DNA of 64,000 nt from Streptococcus cuniculi. Lineage in GTDB: Bacteria > Bacillota > Bacilli > Lactobacillales > Streptococcaceae. The notes beneath the pieces are model-generated. The model saw only the letters and a list, made by a program, of their open reading frames with translations, had not been told where the DNA came from and ran no database searches. A program made the position numbers and the translations under genes. The stretch lies in NCBI RefSeq assembly GCF_001921845.1, contig NZ_MSJM01000002.1, forward strand, positions 1 through 64,000, in the 5' to 3' direction. Below are positions 57,748 through 64,000 of this stretch, piece after piece (the stretch's first letter is position 1; the number at the start of each line of letters is the position of its first letter).

Positions 57748-57858
57748 CGCATCACCATCAGGATTTAGAGACATTATATGCAGTAAATAGAGATGAGTGG
57801 TATATTGCTAAGGAGACACACTTGAATCTGATGGAGATTTTGGGAGGGCAGATAGATG
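57748..57858 (+). pseudogene. C-terminal fragment of a WPPN-family protein
   Basis: Read in one frame it gives HHHQDLETLYAVNRDEWYIA, similar to HTELETLIPLAEQRWIAAK of the gene at 44315, and stops overlapping the next ATG (57856). It lacks everything before the last 36 residues. Confidence 0.5.
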
Positions 57859-58227
57859 AGTGATTATTTACCAATAAGAGAGAGTTTAGGATATAGAAAT
57901 GTTAAAACAGCCTTGTGGAATGTATTTTCTGTCAACCTAGATGCCATATCTATTGACGAGAAATTATTCGAAAGTTTTAGTTTTATATTTCAATATAAGA
58001 GTTATGAAATGACCATGACTATTTCAGATACCGAAAAGCATGTACAGTTTCAAGCAGGGGAAGGGGGAATTTTTGATATTTGGTTTCCTAATCCAAAGGA
58101 TGAATTATTTGGAGCGACATTCTTACATGAACTAATGGAAGATGAGAAAATAAAAGAGCGTACAAGAAGAGTATTTGGACGAGATGAAAAGGCTATTGAA
58201 TACGCTATGCAAGCTCTGAAAGACTAA
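57856..58227 (+). CDS. Hypothetical protein, tandem paralogue 1
   Basis: A 123-residue soluble protein starting MSDYLPIRESLGYRNVKTAL. A middle strand-rich segment with GEGGIFDIWFP leads to a helix ending VFGRDEKAIEYAMQALKD. It is a direct duplicate of the next gene. It overlaps the stop of an immunity fragment. The family is unknown, though location suggests immunity. Confidence 0.5.
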   Translation: MSDYLPIRESLGYRNVKTALWNVFSVNLDAISIDEKLFESFSFIFQYKSYEMTMTISDTEKHVQFQAGEGGIFDIWFPNPKDELFGATFLHELMEDEKIKERTRRVFGRDEKAIEYAMQALKD

Positions 58228-58254
58228 CTTGACAAAAAGTATGAAGAGGAGCCT

Positions 58255-58650
58255 GTGAGAGAGAGTTTAGGATATAGAAATGTTAAAACGGCTTTGATGG
58301 CAATATTTTTCAAAAATTTAGATGATATCCTAATTCGAGAAGGAGAATATGAAAATTTTGCATTTGATTTCTTTTATAAAGGCTATGAGATAAATATGGG
58401 GATAGGTGCAACTGGGAAAAATATTCAATTTGAGGTGGGTGAAGGTGGCTTGTTTGATATTTTATTCCCTTACTGTATAGATGAGGAGATGGATTTTATT
58501 TTTTTGCATGAAGTCATTAAAGATGAAGCAATTAGGAATAGTGTTAGAAGGGTGTTTGGGAAAAATGAAAAAGATGTTGAGTATGCTATGCAGGTCTTAA
58601 AAGATTTTTTGGATTCTGACGAAGCTAAAGGATTACTAAAAGATAGATAA
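58255..58650 (+). CDS. Hypothetical protein, tandem paralogue 2
   Basis: A 131-residue paralogue of the gene at 57856, sharing RESLGYRNVKTAL, GEGGLFDILFP and VFGKNEKDVEYAMQVLKD, with an added tail. It uses GTG 58255 after gaggag and is in the same reading frame as its neighbour, with an open 9-codon spacer after that gene's stop. This points to a recent tandem duplication. Confidence 0.5.
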   Translation: MRESLGYRNVKTALMAIFFKNLDDILIREGEYENFAFDFFYKGYEINMGIGATGKNIQFEVGEGGLFDILFPYCIDEEMDFIFLHEVIKDEAIRNSVRRVFGKNEKDVEYAMQVLKDFLDSDEAKGLLKDR

Positions 58651-58846
58651 TCTTTCAGGCCACTTCAGTCAATACTCTTATTTCCAGTTGCAAAGTGTTA
58701 AGAATGTAGACAATCTTGCGAAGAAGACATAGGATATTAAGACAGATAGCGAAGAAGCTGCCTTATATGGAGCATACTGTACAATGCTTATTCATATTCC
58801 TTAATCTTTACGATAGTATAGGAATGATAGCAGAGGTAATAAAATA
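58651..58846. other. Intergenic debris
   Basis: One frame reads LSGHFSQYSYFQLQSVKNVD and stops at once; otherwise no gene, promoter or strong hairpin is seen. Probably the tail of a lost effector. Confidence 0.3.
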
Positions 58847-59107
58847 ATGTTCAAAGAAAAATTTTACGAGAAAATTCAAGAATTTGAAGGTAAACTATCT
58901 TTTTGGAAAGTTGTTTTAAACGAAAAAAAAGTATTTCCGTTTACTTATGGTTATTTTTTTGATACGACAAAACAAGTTTGGGTGGTATATGAAGTAGGTG
59001 AGAGGAGTGATTTTGGTATTCTAGCAGAATGCGGGAGTGAGCATGAAGCGTTGGAGGAGCTTTATATAGCTGTACGCTATACATATCGTGCGATTAACGG
59101 AAGATGA
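58847..59107 (+). CDS. Imm59-like immunity protein
   Basis: An 86-residue soluble protein with FPFTYGYFFDTTKQVWVVYE and GERSDFGILAECGSEHEALE. This arrangement (YG-x-x-FD, W-x-VYE, ER, then an acidic helix) resembles the Imm59 family of polymorphic-toxin immunity proteins and the gene at 61098. The family name is from memory. It heads a run of small immunity-type genes. Confidence 0.5.
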   Translation: MFKEKFYEKIQEFEGKLSFWKVVLNEKKVFPFTYGYFFDTTKQVWVVYEVGERSDFGILAECGSEHEALEELYIAVRYTYRAINGR

Positions 59108-59137
59108 AATATAATGGCCTTAGGAGGCTTTTGACCA

Positions 59138-59476
59138 ATGTTTAATTTAGAAAAAGAACGTTTAGAAATTTTATCAGACATTCATAAGTTAGGTTATGAA
59201 AGTTTAAGATTCTCGATATTTAATGAGCATAGGCCGTTAGAATGGGAAACGAGAATAGAGTTCAATCCTGAAACTAAGGAATATGAGGTATATGCTACCA
59301 TGGATAGGGCTAGCAAGGGGGGAGTCTTTAGATTTAAAAAATTTGAGGAGGCACAAGAAAAATTCATTAAAAATCTGGAATTGACCGTTTTTATTAATAA
59401 AACTTCAGTGGATAACGGGGAAGTACCTGAATATTCCTCCCCTCTATGGGAGAAAACGGTGGAGGATTCTCGATGA
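59138..59476 (+). CDS. Small immunity-type protein
   Basis: A 112-residue soluble protein: a helix with ERLEILSDIHKLGYESLRFS, then WETRIEFNPETKEYEVYATM and a later helix. The strand-turn-strand plus helix layout is like that of the Imm59-like neighbour. Ribosome site aggaggc. It ends 13 bp before the SUKH gene. The function is inferred from company and size. Confidence 0.5.
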   Translation: MFNLEKERLEILSDIHKLGYESLRFSIFNEHRPLEWETRIEFNPETKEYEVYATMDRASKGGVFRFKKFEEAQEKFIKNLELTVFINKTSVDNGEVPEYSSPLWEKTVEDSR

Positions 59477-59489
59477 GGAGGAGAAAACA

Positions 59490-59948
59490 ATGAATTTTGA
59501 AAATATAATTCATTTTGGGAGCTTAAATGACCTCGAAATTAGCAAGCTAGAGCAGATAGTGGCGGTTTGTTTTCCAGAAGACTATAAATCTTTTCTCGTG
59601 CAGACGAATGGAGGAATTCCTAAAGAAGGATATTTAGCACTTAAGGCTTCAACTTTAGAGGAAGATTTACTCATTAACTCTTTTTTAGGAGTCAATGAAG
59701 ATGACAATTTTGATTTTGTGGGGTGGAATGAAGAATATGGTGATGAATTGCCTGATTCAACCTTTATCTTTGGAATAGAGTATGGTGGTGGGATGTTCAT
59801 TCATATTACAGAAGGAGAGGATAAGGGCGTCTATTTTTGGGATAGTAATTGGAGTTTTCCTGAAAGTTCTGAAGATGAAAATGTATATTTTCTAGCGGAT
59901 TCCTTCTCAGACTTTTTGTCGATGGTTATATTTAAACGTACATTGTAA
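59490..59948 (+). CDS. SUKH (SMI1/KNR4) family immunity protein
   Basis: A 152-residue SUKH-domain protein. Signatures are CFPEDYKSFLVQTNGGIP in the first helices, then IFGIEYGGGMFIHITEGEDK, GVYFWDSNWSF and the closing ADSFSDFLSMVI. SUKH proteins are the commonest antidotes to nuclease-type polymorphic toxins. It is the most securely named immunity protein in the window. Its toxin is absent. Confidence 0.85.
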   Translation: MNFENIIHFGSLNDLEISKLEQIVAVCFPEDYKSFLVQTNGGIPKEGYLALKASTLEEDLLINSFLGVNEDDNFDFVGWNEEYGDELPDSTFIFGIEYGGGMFIHITEGEDKGVYFWDSNWSFPESSEDENVYFLADSFSDFLSMVIFKRTL

Positions 59949-60104
59949 TATGGTGAATCTTCAGTTTGCTATCTATATACTAATCAGTTTTTATGGTTAT
60001 TTCTAACTACTTTGTTAGCATGGTCTAGTTTTATAGTGGTTATCTTTTTCGGTAAAACACTATATCAATTTCATAAATTGTATAAAAAGGAAATTAAAAG
60101 ATGA
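59949..60104 (+). pseudogene. Small membrane-helix remnant
   Basis: An open frame running on after the SUKH stop in the same frame, with one helix (FLWLFLTTLLAWSSFIVVIF) and a basic tail. Its stop overlaps the next ATG (60101). It has no start codon and is probably the tail of a lost membrane immunity gene. Confidence 0.4.
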
Positions 60105-60510
60105 AATGGAATAGTTATAAAAGTATCTCAATAGACCTAATCAATCAGCTAGAGACTGAATTACAGATTACACTACCTGATGATTATAAGAATACAGTTT
60201 TAAATTTTGATGGGGCTATCCTATACCTAATCGTTTTGAAATGAATAACAAAATGGAGGTTTTTAATAATCTAGTTAGTTTAGACCCTAAAGAATATGAG
60301 AATATCTATGAAATTTTAGAAGAGAATAGTTCTAGGATAGGTAAGTATTTATTTCCATTTGGTGAGGATCCATTTGGAAACTTGCTTTGTATTGATTATT
60401 CGGACAATCAAAGTATCGTCTTTTGGAATCATGAAATAAATTATGAAGAATTTATAGGCACTTCGTATATGTGTAAGGGATTTACTGAATTTATCGCACA
60501 GCTAAGATGA
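60101..60510 (+). pseudogene. SUKH-family immunity gene broken at a G4 run
   Basis: ATG 60101 opens MKWNSYKSISIDLINQLE and LPDDYKNTVLNFDG, a SUKH start, then hits a stop at 60241-60243. The rest, from YPIPNRFEM to FTEFIAQLR, lies in the other frame. Adding one G to gggg at 60212-60215 restores FDGGYPIPNRF and a 136-residue protein ending FWNHEINYEEFIGTS. The loss is therefore one base in a G run. Confidence 0.75.
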
Positions 60511-60700
60511 CAGTTTTTCAGAACGCTTTTGGTTTGCTCTAGCTGCGATTATCTTCATACCATCATTTTTGATAGGCTATATTATCAATGTTTTTGGGCT
60601 TATTTCAGGTACTCTTTTTACTGTTACTTTTTCTGCTCTAATCGTGGCTGCTCTCTATGCCTCTGTTCGTATCCAGAAGCGATGGAATAATAAGATATAA
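60506..60700 (+). pseudogene. C-terminal fragment related to the membrane protein at 40381
   Basis: The open frame reads ERFWFALAAIIFIPSFLIGY and FGLISGTLFTVTFSALIVAA to the stop at 60698-60700. It aligns with FWLIFGLVFTVPSLLTG and GILLTVTFPAVIVDA at the end of the gene at 40381, 20 kb away. The front of the gene is missing. Confidence 0.65.
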
Positions 60701-60719
60701 TGAACATTAGGAGGAAACG

Positions 60720-61036
60720 ATGGCAGTAGATAATTTTGATACAGTTGATGCATTGGGAAAAAATCAAGAAGGGGATTTAGTGCTTATGATTGCCGATTAT
60801 TTGGATTGGGATGATGAACACACACACTTATTAACATTACAAAAAAAATTAATAGATATTTGGATTTTGTTCAAGATAAGGAGTATCAGGAGTACTATGA
60901 TGAGGATTTTTCAACATTCATTATTGATATTCACTTTAAATTTGGATGGACAGAGAATTGTAAGAAATTTTTAACGCAAGTTGTAGAAGTGGTAAAAATA
61001 CTTAATGTTATTATCAGAATTGAAACAGATAATTAA
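60720..61036 (+). pseudogene. DUF6572-like immunity gene broken at an A8 run
   Basis: ATG 60720 opens with VDALGKNQEGDLVLMIADYL and DWDDEHTHLLTLQKK, typical of DUF6572-type proteins. At aaaaaaaa (60841-60848) the frame is lost. One extra A restores INRYLDFVQDKEYQEYYDED and FSTFIIDIHFKF to the stop at 61034-61036, 105 residues in all. The ribosome site aggagg is intact. Confidence 0.7.
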
Positions 61037-61097
61037 TCCATTAGACATTATCAAGTTCTCTATATAATATGTTAGTAGTGATTCAAAGGAGTTAAAT

Positions 61098-61388
61098 GTG
61101 GAATTTAAAGAGCAAATTCAGGAATTGCAAAAACAATTACCCCCACAAAGACAGTTAATAGTTGGCAATGCACCAATACCTTATGCTAAAGGTTTTTATT
61201 TTGATGGTACATTAAACAAATGGTGTATTTATGAAAATGGCGAGCGAGGTGGCGCACCAGGGAATCAATTAATCTTATGGGAAGCGGATACCGAGGAAGA
61301 AATTATGGAACTATTTATCGAATCTGTAAAATCCGAAATTAAAAGGTATCAAAAATATTTAAATTGGGTTAATAATTCTAAGAAATAG
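61098..61388 (+). CDS. Imm59-like immunity protein
   Basis: A 96-residue soluble protein with GTG start 6 bp after aaaggag. IPYAKGFYFDGTLNKWCIYE, then NGERGG and the acidic helix ADTEEEIMELFIES match the layout of the gene at 58847. It is intact, though both neighbours are frameshifted. Confidence 0.55.
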   Translation: MEFKEQIQELQKQLPPQRQLIVGNAPIPYAKGFYFDGTLNKWCIYENGERGGAPGNQLILWEADTEEEIMELFIESVKSEIKRYQKYLNWVNNSKK

Positions 61389-61449
61389 ATTTATAACTGA
61401 TTATCGGTGATTTTAAAGAGCTAGGAAAAATATTTGAATGAGGTCAATT

Positions 61450-61810
61450 ATGAAAAGTAATATTGTCATAGAAGCGAACTTGATAAAACTGAATGGAGTG
61501 GAAAATGTCTTCAAGCATCCAATTGCAGAGGTCAAACAAATTGGTACACTATATATTGTTAGACTAGCGATTCCAATGAATATTTTTAGATATAGAGGAC
61601 TTTAACAATGTATATTGCATAGACAATAACGGAGAAATGAAATGGCAAATACAAAATGTCCAGCCAGTTGATTATCCAGAGTTTAAAACTGCGCCAATAG
61701 TTTTAATTAGTTTGAATGAAAGTCAATTATTTGTGAGTGACTTTATGGGACGAAGATATGAAGTTAAACTCCAAACTGGAGAAATGGAATTGAAAGGAAT
61801 CACAAAGTAA
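61450..61810 (+). pseudogene. Immunity-type gene broken at a T5 run
   Basis: ATG 61450 opens MKSNIVIEANLIKLNGVENV and stops at 61603-61605. Removing one T from ttttt (61583-61587) restores DIEDFNNVYCIDNNGEMKW and carries the frame to 61810, giving 119 residues. The strand-rich pattern, with a cysteine/aspartate turn then a tryptophan, looks like an immunity protein, but the family is not named. Confidence 0.65.
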
Positions 61811-61857
61811 GATATAAACTAGCACTTATTGTTAAGCAATCCTTCTCTATAGTTTGA

Positions 61858-62358
61858 TATAACCGATTCACTAATTATAAAACAGGGAATGTTATCGGCT
61901 ATAAGCATAAGATTACTAATAAGCTTGATGATATCGCCAAAGCAAGTAAGAGTCATATAGATGATATTCTTGAAAATGGAAGTAAATTTTCTGAAGAAGT
62001 TTCAAAAGAGATTATAGCTGAAACGTTTGATAGTAATTTGTTAAAAGAGTATTTGGATGATATTAAAAATTACACCAATAGAGAAATACCTAAGAGCCAG
62101 TTTGATGAATTGAAGAATACTTTACAAATAAAGAAATATGAAAAGTTATCGCCTGTTGAAGTAGCTAAGCATCGTTCTGAATTTAATAGAGTAAAAAATT
62201 CACTAATAAAAGAATGGGAAACAAAAACAGGACAAATTTGGCCAACATATTCAGAAGATGTTATAGGGAAGAACGGAAAAGTAGTAAGAAGAATAGGGGA
62301 TTCATTTGACACGTTTAAGGAAGCTAAGAGATATTTCAGTATAGGTCATTCGTATTAG
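61858..62358 (+). pseudogene. Orphan toxin C-terminal domain
   Basis: Open for 166 codons after a stop but without a start codon. The end EWETKTGQIWPTYSEDVIGK and VVRRIGDSFD resembles the region leading into an HNH-type nuclease domain (normally followed by AHH), but here it is followed by TFKEAKRYFSIGHSY, so the catalytic histidines are missing. The last 26 bases begin the repeat shared with 44797, which marks a recombination point. Confidence 0.55.
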
Positions 62359-62378
62359 AAGATGGTTATGCAGGTGAT
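62333..62378 (+). repeat. 46-bp repeat shared with 44796-44841
   Basis: atttca-tataggtcattcg followed by tattagaagatggttat and caggcgat/caggtgat occurs at both places with about three differences. One copy follows a toxin tail; the other leads into a toxin linker. Confidence 0.75.
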
Positions 62379-62420
62379 GGGATTACTGTGAAAATGGATT
62401 TATTAAAATAGGAGTATAGT

Positions 62421-63410
62421 ATGAGATTAAGAGAAAAATGGGAAGATGATTCTATTCAGCTTGGAAAGTTAGCAAATCTACAGATGATAAAAGCAATCAT
62501 TTATGGTCTTTCAATTGGCGATGCATTAGGTGTACCAGTAGAGTTTCGAGAAAGGGACTCTTTTCACATCAGTAATATGGAAGGATACGGAACCTATCAT
62601 CAGCCGTCAGGGACGTGGTCTGACGACACCTCTTTATCTTTAGCCTTAATTGAGCATTTATATGAGGAATCGGACTTGAATGGATTAATGGATAAGTTCG
62701 TGGCATATCGTACAGGTTACTTAACACCTCATGGGCAGTGTTTTGACATAGGAATTGCGACTAATAAGGCAATTGATGCTTATTTATCAGGAGTGTCTCC
62801 GGAGGAATGTGGTGGCAAGTGTGAAGATGATAATGGCAACGGTGCTTTAATGAGGATTTCTCCATTATCTATGTTGTTGAGGAAAAACTTTAATTTTACT
62901 GAGAAATTTTCATTAATTGAGAAGTACACAAAGATTACTCATGGTCATCCACGATCTCTTGTTGCCTCTATCATATATGTTCAGATTTTAATCGGGCTCT
63001 TACTTAATAATTCGCTATCAAAGGTTTTGGAGCAGTATCAACCCCACTTTGAAAATTATTTTAAGAGACAACCCTCATACTGGAAAGAGTATGAAACACA
63101 TTTTAAGGAAATTTTTCAACCATCCTTTTTTGAAAAAGATAGGAGTGAGGTAGCTTCAACTGGTTATGTCGTAGATACCTTAAAGGCAGTGATATGGTGT
63201 GTAGGTATAACAAATGGTTTTGAAGAAGCAGTGCTTAAGGCCGTCAATTTAGGCGGTGATACGGACACAATAGGAGCTATCACAGGTACCTTAGCAGCGG
63301 CACTTTATCAACTTGAAAGCCTGCCTAAAGATTGGATAGATCAACTTGCGAACAAAGTGTTAATTGATGAAAAGTGTCATCAATTATTAGATACACTGTA
63401 TAAAGATTAG
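62421..63410 (+). CDS. ADP-ribosylglycohydrolase family protein, candidate immunity protein
   Basis: A 329-residue DraG/ARH-type hydrolase. Metal and substrate motifs are clear: GLSIGDALGVPVEFRER, SGTWSDDTSLSLAL, NGNGALMRISPL and VNLGGDTDTIGAITGTLA. ARH enzymes remove ADP-ribose from proteins. An ARH protein, Tri1, is known as antidote to the ADP-ribosylating toxin Tre1, and this gene lies 62 bp behind an orphan toxin domain among immunity genes. An antidote role is therefore plausible but unproven. All catalytic acidic residues look intact. Confidence 0.85.
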   Translation: MRLREKWEDDSIQLGKLANLQMIKAIIYGLSIGDALGVPVEFRERDSFHISNMEGYGTYHQPSGTWSDDTSLSLALIEHLYEESDLNGLMDKFVAYRTGYLTPHGQCFDIGIATNKAIDAYLSGVSPEECGGKCEDDNGNGALMRISPLSMLLRKNFNFTEKFSLIEKYTKITHGHPRSLVASIIYVQILIGLLLNNSLSKVLEQYQPHFENYFKRQPSYWKEYETHFKEIFQPSFFEKDRSEVASTGYVVDTLKAVIWCVGITNGFEEAVLKAVNLGGDTDTIGAITGTLAAALYQLESLPKDWIDQLANKVLIDEKCHQLLDTLYKD

Positions 63411-63523
63411 ATGGATTAATCATGTCAAACAAAGTAAAAAATCAAGCTAGAGAATAGGAGAAAGATTGGCCATTGGAATGGATAACTGACATTCGGCTCG
63501 TTCCGAATTGATTGGAGGGAAAG

Positions 63524-63787
63524 GTGACAAAAATTCAAGATTATGCTAGAAAAATCATCTTTATTTTGGATAATAATTATTCAAAGCAAATAGAGTTCTC
63601 AGGTATTATCAATTATTTATACAATTTAATGATGAAAATTGCGTCGCAAGATGATAATATTTCCTTAGATATTCCATCATTAGTTAGACAGTTTGTGGAT
63701 GAAACAATGGATTATAATAGTTCTGTTATTATTTATTTAGAGAAGATGGATCAGGAAATCAAAAATGAAGAAAAGAGCAGAGATTAA
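63524..63787 (+). CDS. Small hypothetical protein, candidate immunity protein
   Basis: An 87-residue, mainly helical protein. I chose GTG 63524, 4 bp after ggaggga. It contains YARKIIFILDNNYSKQIEFS and a late acidic helix. The next frame starts inside its end (63765). No family is recognised. Bases 63411-63523 hold only scraps. Confidence 0.45.
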   Translation: MTKIQDYARKIIFILDNNYSKQIEFSGIINYLYNLMMKIASQDDNISLDIPSLVRQFVDETMDYNSSVIIYLEKMDQEIKNEEKSRD

Positions 63788-64000
63788 AGAAATAATTTCT
63801 ATATATACAGATATTGATGAGTTTGAGTTGTTAAAACAAAAACAATCAGATATTTTACCTAAATTATAATATTTATGATTATAATGAGATTTGGCATGTA
63901 AATGATGAAATGGAGAAGTATCTATTCATTGGTGAGAGTAACATAAGTTGGTATGTATACAATTTAAAGAATAAATTATACGAAGTGCTAGACAATCCCT
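63765..64000 (+). pseudogene. Immunity-type gene with a frameshift, cut by the window edge
   Basis: ATG 63765 opens MKKRAEIKEIISIYTDIDEF and stops at 63867-63869. The other frame continues YNIYDYNEIWHVNDEMEKYL and FIGESNISWYVYNLKNKLYE to the end of the window, in the manner of SUKH-like or YrhA-like proteins. Removing one T at 63864-63865 would join them. The gene is incomplete here. Confidence 0.55.

Noticed and set aside
38016..64000. Complete type VII secretion locus
   Set aside because: No EssC, EsaA, EssB, EsxA or full LXG protein is encoded in the window; only cassette remnants are present.
53819..64000. Frameshifts as pure sequencing error
   Set aside because: Core genes with similar homopolymers are intact apart from celR, so error alone is unlikely, though it cannot be excluded without reads.

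Overview
The window looks like a Streptococcus chromosome, most likely S. suis or a close relative. The evidence is low G+C, a streptococcal cel locus (celA-celB-celR-celC-celX-celD), a tagatose-type lac operon with lacT, a murB-potABCD operon, a pst-phoU-pnpRS operon with a permuted PstS, and dense polymorphic-toxin immunity debris. The species name is an inference from gene order and remembered homologues, not from a search.

Bases 1-23000 are a sugar-utilisation region. An RpiR regulator faces an operon for a beta-glucoside PTS, a 6-phospho-beta-glucosidase, an MFS transporter, a metallo-hydrolase and a carboxymuconolactone-decarboxylase/cupin protein. A decayed aldo-keto reductase with a MerR-type promoter follows, then a second RpiR gene facing the cellobiose locus, whose CelR regulator is frameshifted. 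The lac locus comes next: lacR, lacA, lacB, lacD, then lacT behind an antiterminator target and terminator, and lacF, lacE, lacG. lacC is absent.

Bases 23000-37900 are ordinary core genome: a membrane-anchored polysaccharide deacetylase (reverse strand), hom-thrB, murB-potABCD with a small MITE-like element between murB and potA, and pstS-C-A-B-phoU-pnpR-pnpS preceded by a Pho box.

Bases 37900-64000 are accessory, interrupted by the core genes nth, guaC and a MATE transporter (46945-50346). This part is a graveyard of type VII secretion (LXG-like) polymorphic toxin modules. It holds toxin tails without N-termini, remnants of the linker before the toxin domain, and many small or membrane-bound candidate immunity genes: DUF443-like, DUF1310 arrays, SUKH, Imm59-like, DUF6572-like, a TipC-like lipoprotein and an ADP-ribosylglycohydrolase. 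No full-length toxin and no secretion core gene is present. Several immunity genes overlap a broken toxin tail at ATGA-type junctions, paralogues are mosaics, short repeats recur, and five genes after 53.8 kb carry single-base frameshifts. The picture is an orphan immunity bank that captures, reshuffles and loses cassettes.

No rRNA, tRNA, CRISPR array or intact insertion sequence was seen.
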